Below, piece after piece: positions 63,425-64,000 of a stretch of DNA of 64,000 nt. How positions within the stretch are numbered: position 1 is the stretch's first letter; each line of letters begins with the position of its first letter. Under the pieces are notes generated by a model. The model saw nothing but the letters and a program-made list of their open reading frames with translations. It searched no databases and was not told the origin of the DNA. The position numbers and the translations under genes are program-made. This stretch comes from Helicobacter pametensis ATCC 51478 (GTDB lineage Bacteria; Campylobacterota; Campylobacteria; Campylobacterales; Helicobacteraceae): contig NZ_KI912401.1 in NCBI RefSeq assembly GCF_000518225.1, positions 187,313-251,312 of the forward strand, given 5' to 3'.

Positions 63425-63541
63425 ATGCAAGAAAAAATCACGATTTTTATCCAAGACTTAGAATCCCAAATCGATTCTCTAGTCTATAAGCTCTACAACC
63501 TCACAGATGAGGAGATTAGAATCATTGAGGAGAGAAAATGA
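63425..63541 (+). pseudogene. Remnant of a type IIG restriction-modification gene 3' end
   Basis: 38 residues: MQEKITIFIQ then DLESQIDSLVYKLYNLTDEE and a short charged tail. From residue 11 on it repeats the last 27 residues of the type IIG protein at 56756, with 55 nt identical. It still has its own ATG with AAGGAG, and its stop overlaps the next gene's ATG. It is either a leftover from recombination or a tiny expressed leader. Confidence 0.65.
63459..63513 (+). repeat. 55-bp exact direct repeat, copy B
   Basis: Identical to 60417-60471. Together the copies flank OLD, the unknown gene and the membrane gene. Confidence 0.95.
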
Positions 63542-64000
63542 CAAAAGAAAAACTTGTAGAGCTTTTGGGGATTGATGAAGACAATATTCAACAAGTAGGA
63601 TTAAATTTTCAAGTATCGGATATTGAAATTGGAAAGATTGATGCATCACTATGGCTCAAAGCGATAGAGATCGAGTTTCGGCGTTGTAGTTTTGAACATG
63701 CTATTGTTTTTCCACAAAGAAAAAACAAGTTCGACAAAGAATCAACAATCAAAACAAAGATATTTTTTCATGATTGCTCTTTTAGAGATTTTTTCAATGC
63801 AAGAAGTTGTCTTTTTGAAAAAGATTTTGAGTGTATAGCTTGTGATTTTGAGGAGAAAACTGATTTTAGCAATGCAATATTTCAAGACAGAGTGAATCTT
63901 AAAGCTTCACGATTTAAAAATGAAGCAAGGTTTATAGGGACCAAATTCCAAGCACAAGCCACTGATGGTGAAACTGTCGAAAATAATTTTAGAGAAGTCC
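63538..64000 (+). CDS. Pentapeptide-repeat protein (partial, C-terminus missing)
   Basis: 154 codons in the window. After a 50-residue N-terminus come pentapeptide-type repeats with F or L at the centre: CSFEHA, CSFRDFFNARSCLFEKDFECIACDFEEKTDFSNAIF (seen as F at every fifth place), ASRFKNEARFIGTKF. Such repeats form a right-handed quadrilateral beta-helix; some proteins mimic DNA (gyrase protection) and others carry C-terminal membrane helices. Its ATG overlaps the remnant ORF stop (ATGA). The function is unknown, and the C-terminal domain lies outside the window. Confidence 0.8.
   Translation, partial: MTKEKLVELLGIDEDNIQQVGLNFQVSDIEIGKIDASLWLKAIEIEFRRCSFEHAIVFPQRKNKFDKESTIKTKIFFHDCSFRDFFNARSCLFEKDFECIACDFEEKTDFSNAIFQDRVNLKASRFKNEARFIGTKFQAQATDGETVENNFREV

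Noticed and set aside
1..64000. CRISPR arrays, tRNA or rRNA genes, insertion sequences
   Set aside because: I looked for regularly spaced repeats, cloverleaf signatures and transposase motifs while reading and found none; a tRNAscan/Infernal run would settle small RNA genes.

Overview
The window comes from an epsilonproteobacterium (Campylobacterota), almost certainly the genus Helicobacter. The DNA is AT-rich, genes are packed tightly with many 1-30 nt overlaps, and TTG and GTG starts are common. Several blocks match the H. pylori gene order as I remember it: pyrB-lipoprotein-tlyA-ribF; fliQ-murB; lpxB-greA-dut-two membrane or lipoprotein genes-coaX-(...)-gmhB-hldD-hldE-gmhA; peb4/ppiC-fba-efp; and csd6-era-hslU-hslV-rplI. 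I cannot name the species. Two long G/C homopolymers (11 and 14 nt) also fit the genus.

Layout. (1) 1-10436, minus strand: a ten-gene run with essentially no gaps (ccoG, fkbM methyltransferase, manC, ligE, GT10 fucosyltransferase, gmd, fcl, WbpB-like, WbpD-like, PglK/Wzk-like flippase cut by the window start). It encodes GDP-mannose to GDP-fucose conversion, a fucosyltransferase, two steps towards a diacetamido-uronic acid sugar, and a lipid-linked glycan flippase. It therefore looks like an LPS or glycan operon that could make host-like fucosylated structures. (2) 10531-14980: two outer-membrane barrel genes and a solitary AT-rich SF1 helicase with a C-terminal nuclease-like domain. (3) 15024-30585: mostly housekeeping genes (ABC-F, class V aminotransferase, pyrB, tlyA, ribF, aspC, tsaD, aguA, coaE, purine permease, fliQ, murB), ending with katA and its ankyrin partner. 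(4) 30557-33890, minus: glycosyltransferase 9, proA, ispG. (5) 34004-43903, plus: lipid A, nucleotide and cofactor genes and the complete ADP-heptose pathway. (6) 43944-52282: a tandem pair of lipid A deacylase-like genes, hemD, the peb4 homologue, fba, efp, folE, truD, sodB. (7) 52332-56585, minus: cell-shape peptidase csd6, era, hslU, hslV, rplI. (8) 56756-64000, plus: an accessory island with a type IIG restriction-modification protein, an OLD-family ATPase/TOPRIM nuclease, an unknown gene, a small membrane protein, a remnant ORF and a pentapeptide-repeat protein cut by the window end.

Most notable signals. The FkbM methyltransferase carries a G11 tract that puts its tail out of frame, while a 10- or 13-G version restores a family-like C-terminus. 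All three reading frames after the tract stop within 11 nt around the manC start codon, so length changes should leave manC coupling intact. A G14 tract lies between the convergent sodB and csd6 genes. The terminal island carries a 55-bp exact direct repeat (the 3' end of the type IIG gene) flanking the OLD cassette, plus a second repeated junction inside it, which points to modular exchange.

I saw no tRNA, rRNA, CRISPR array, insertion sequence or convincing riboswitch. No gene-free stretch exceeds about 170 bases.
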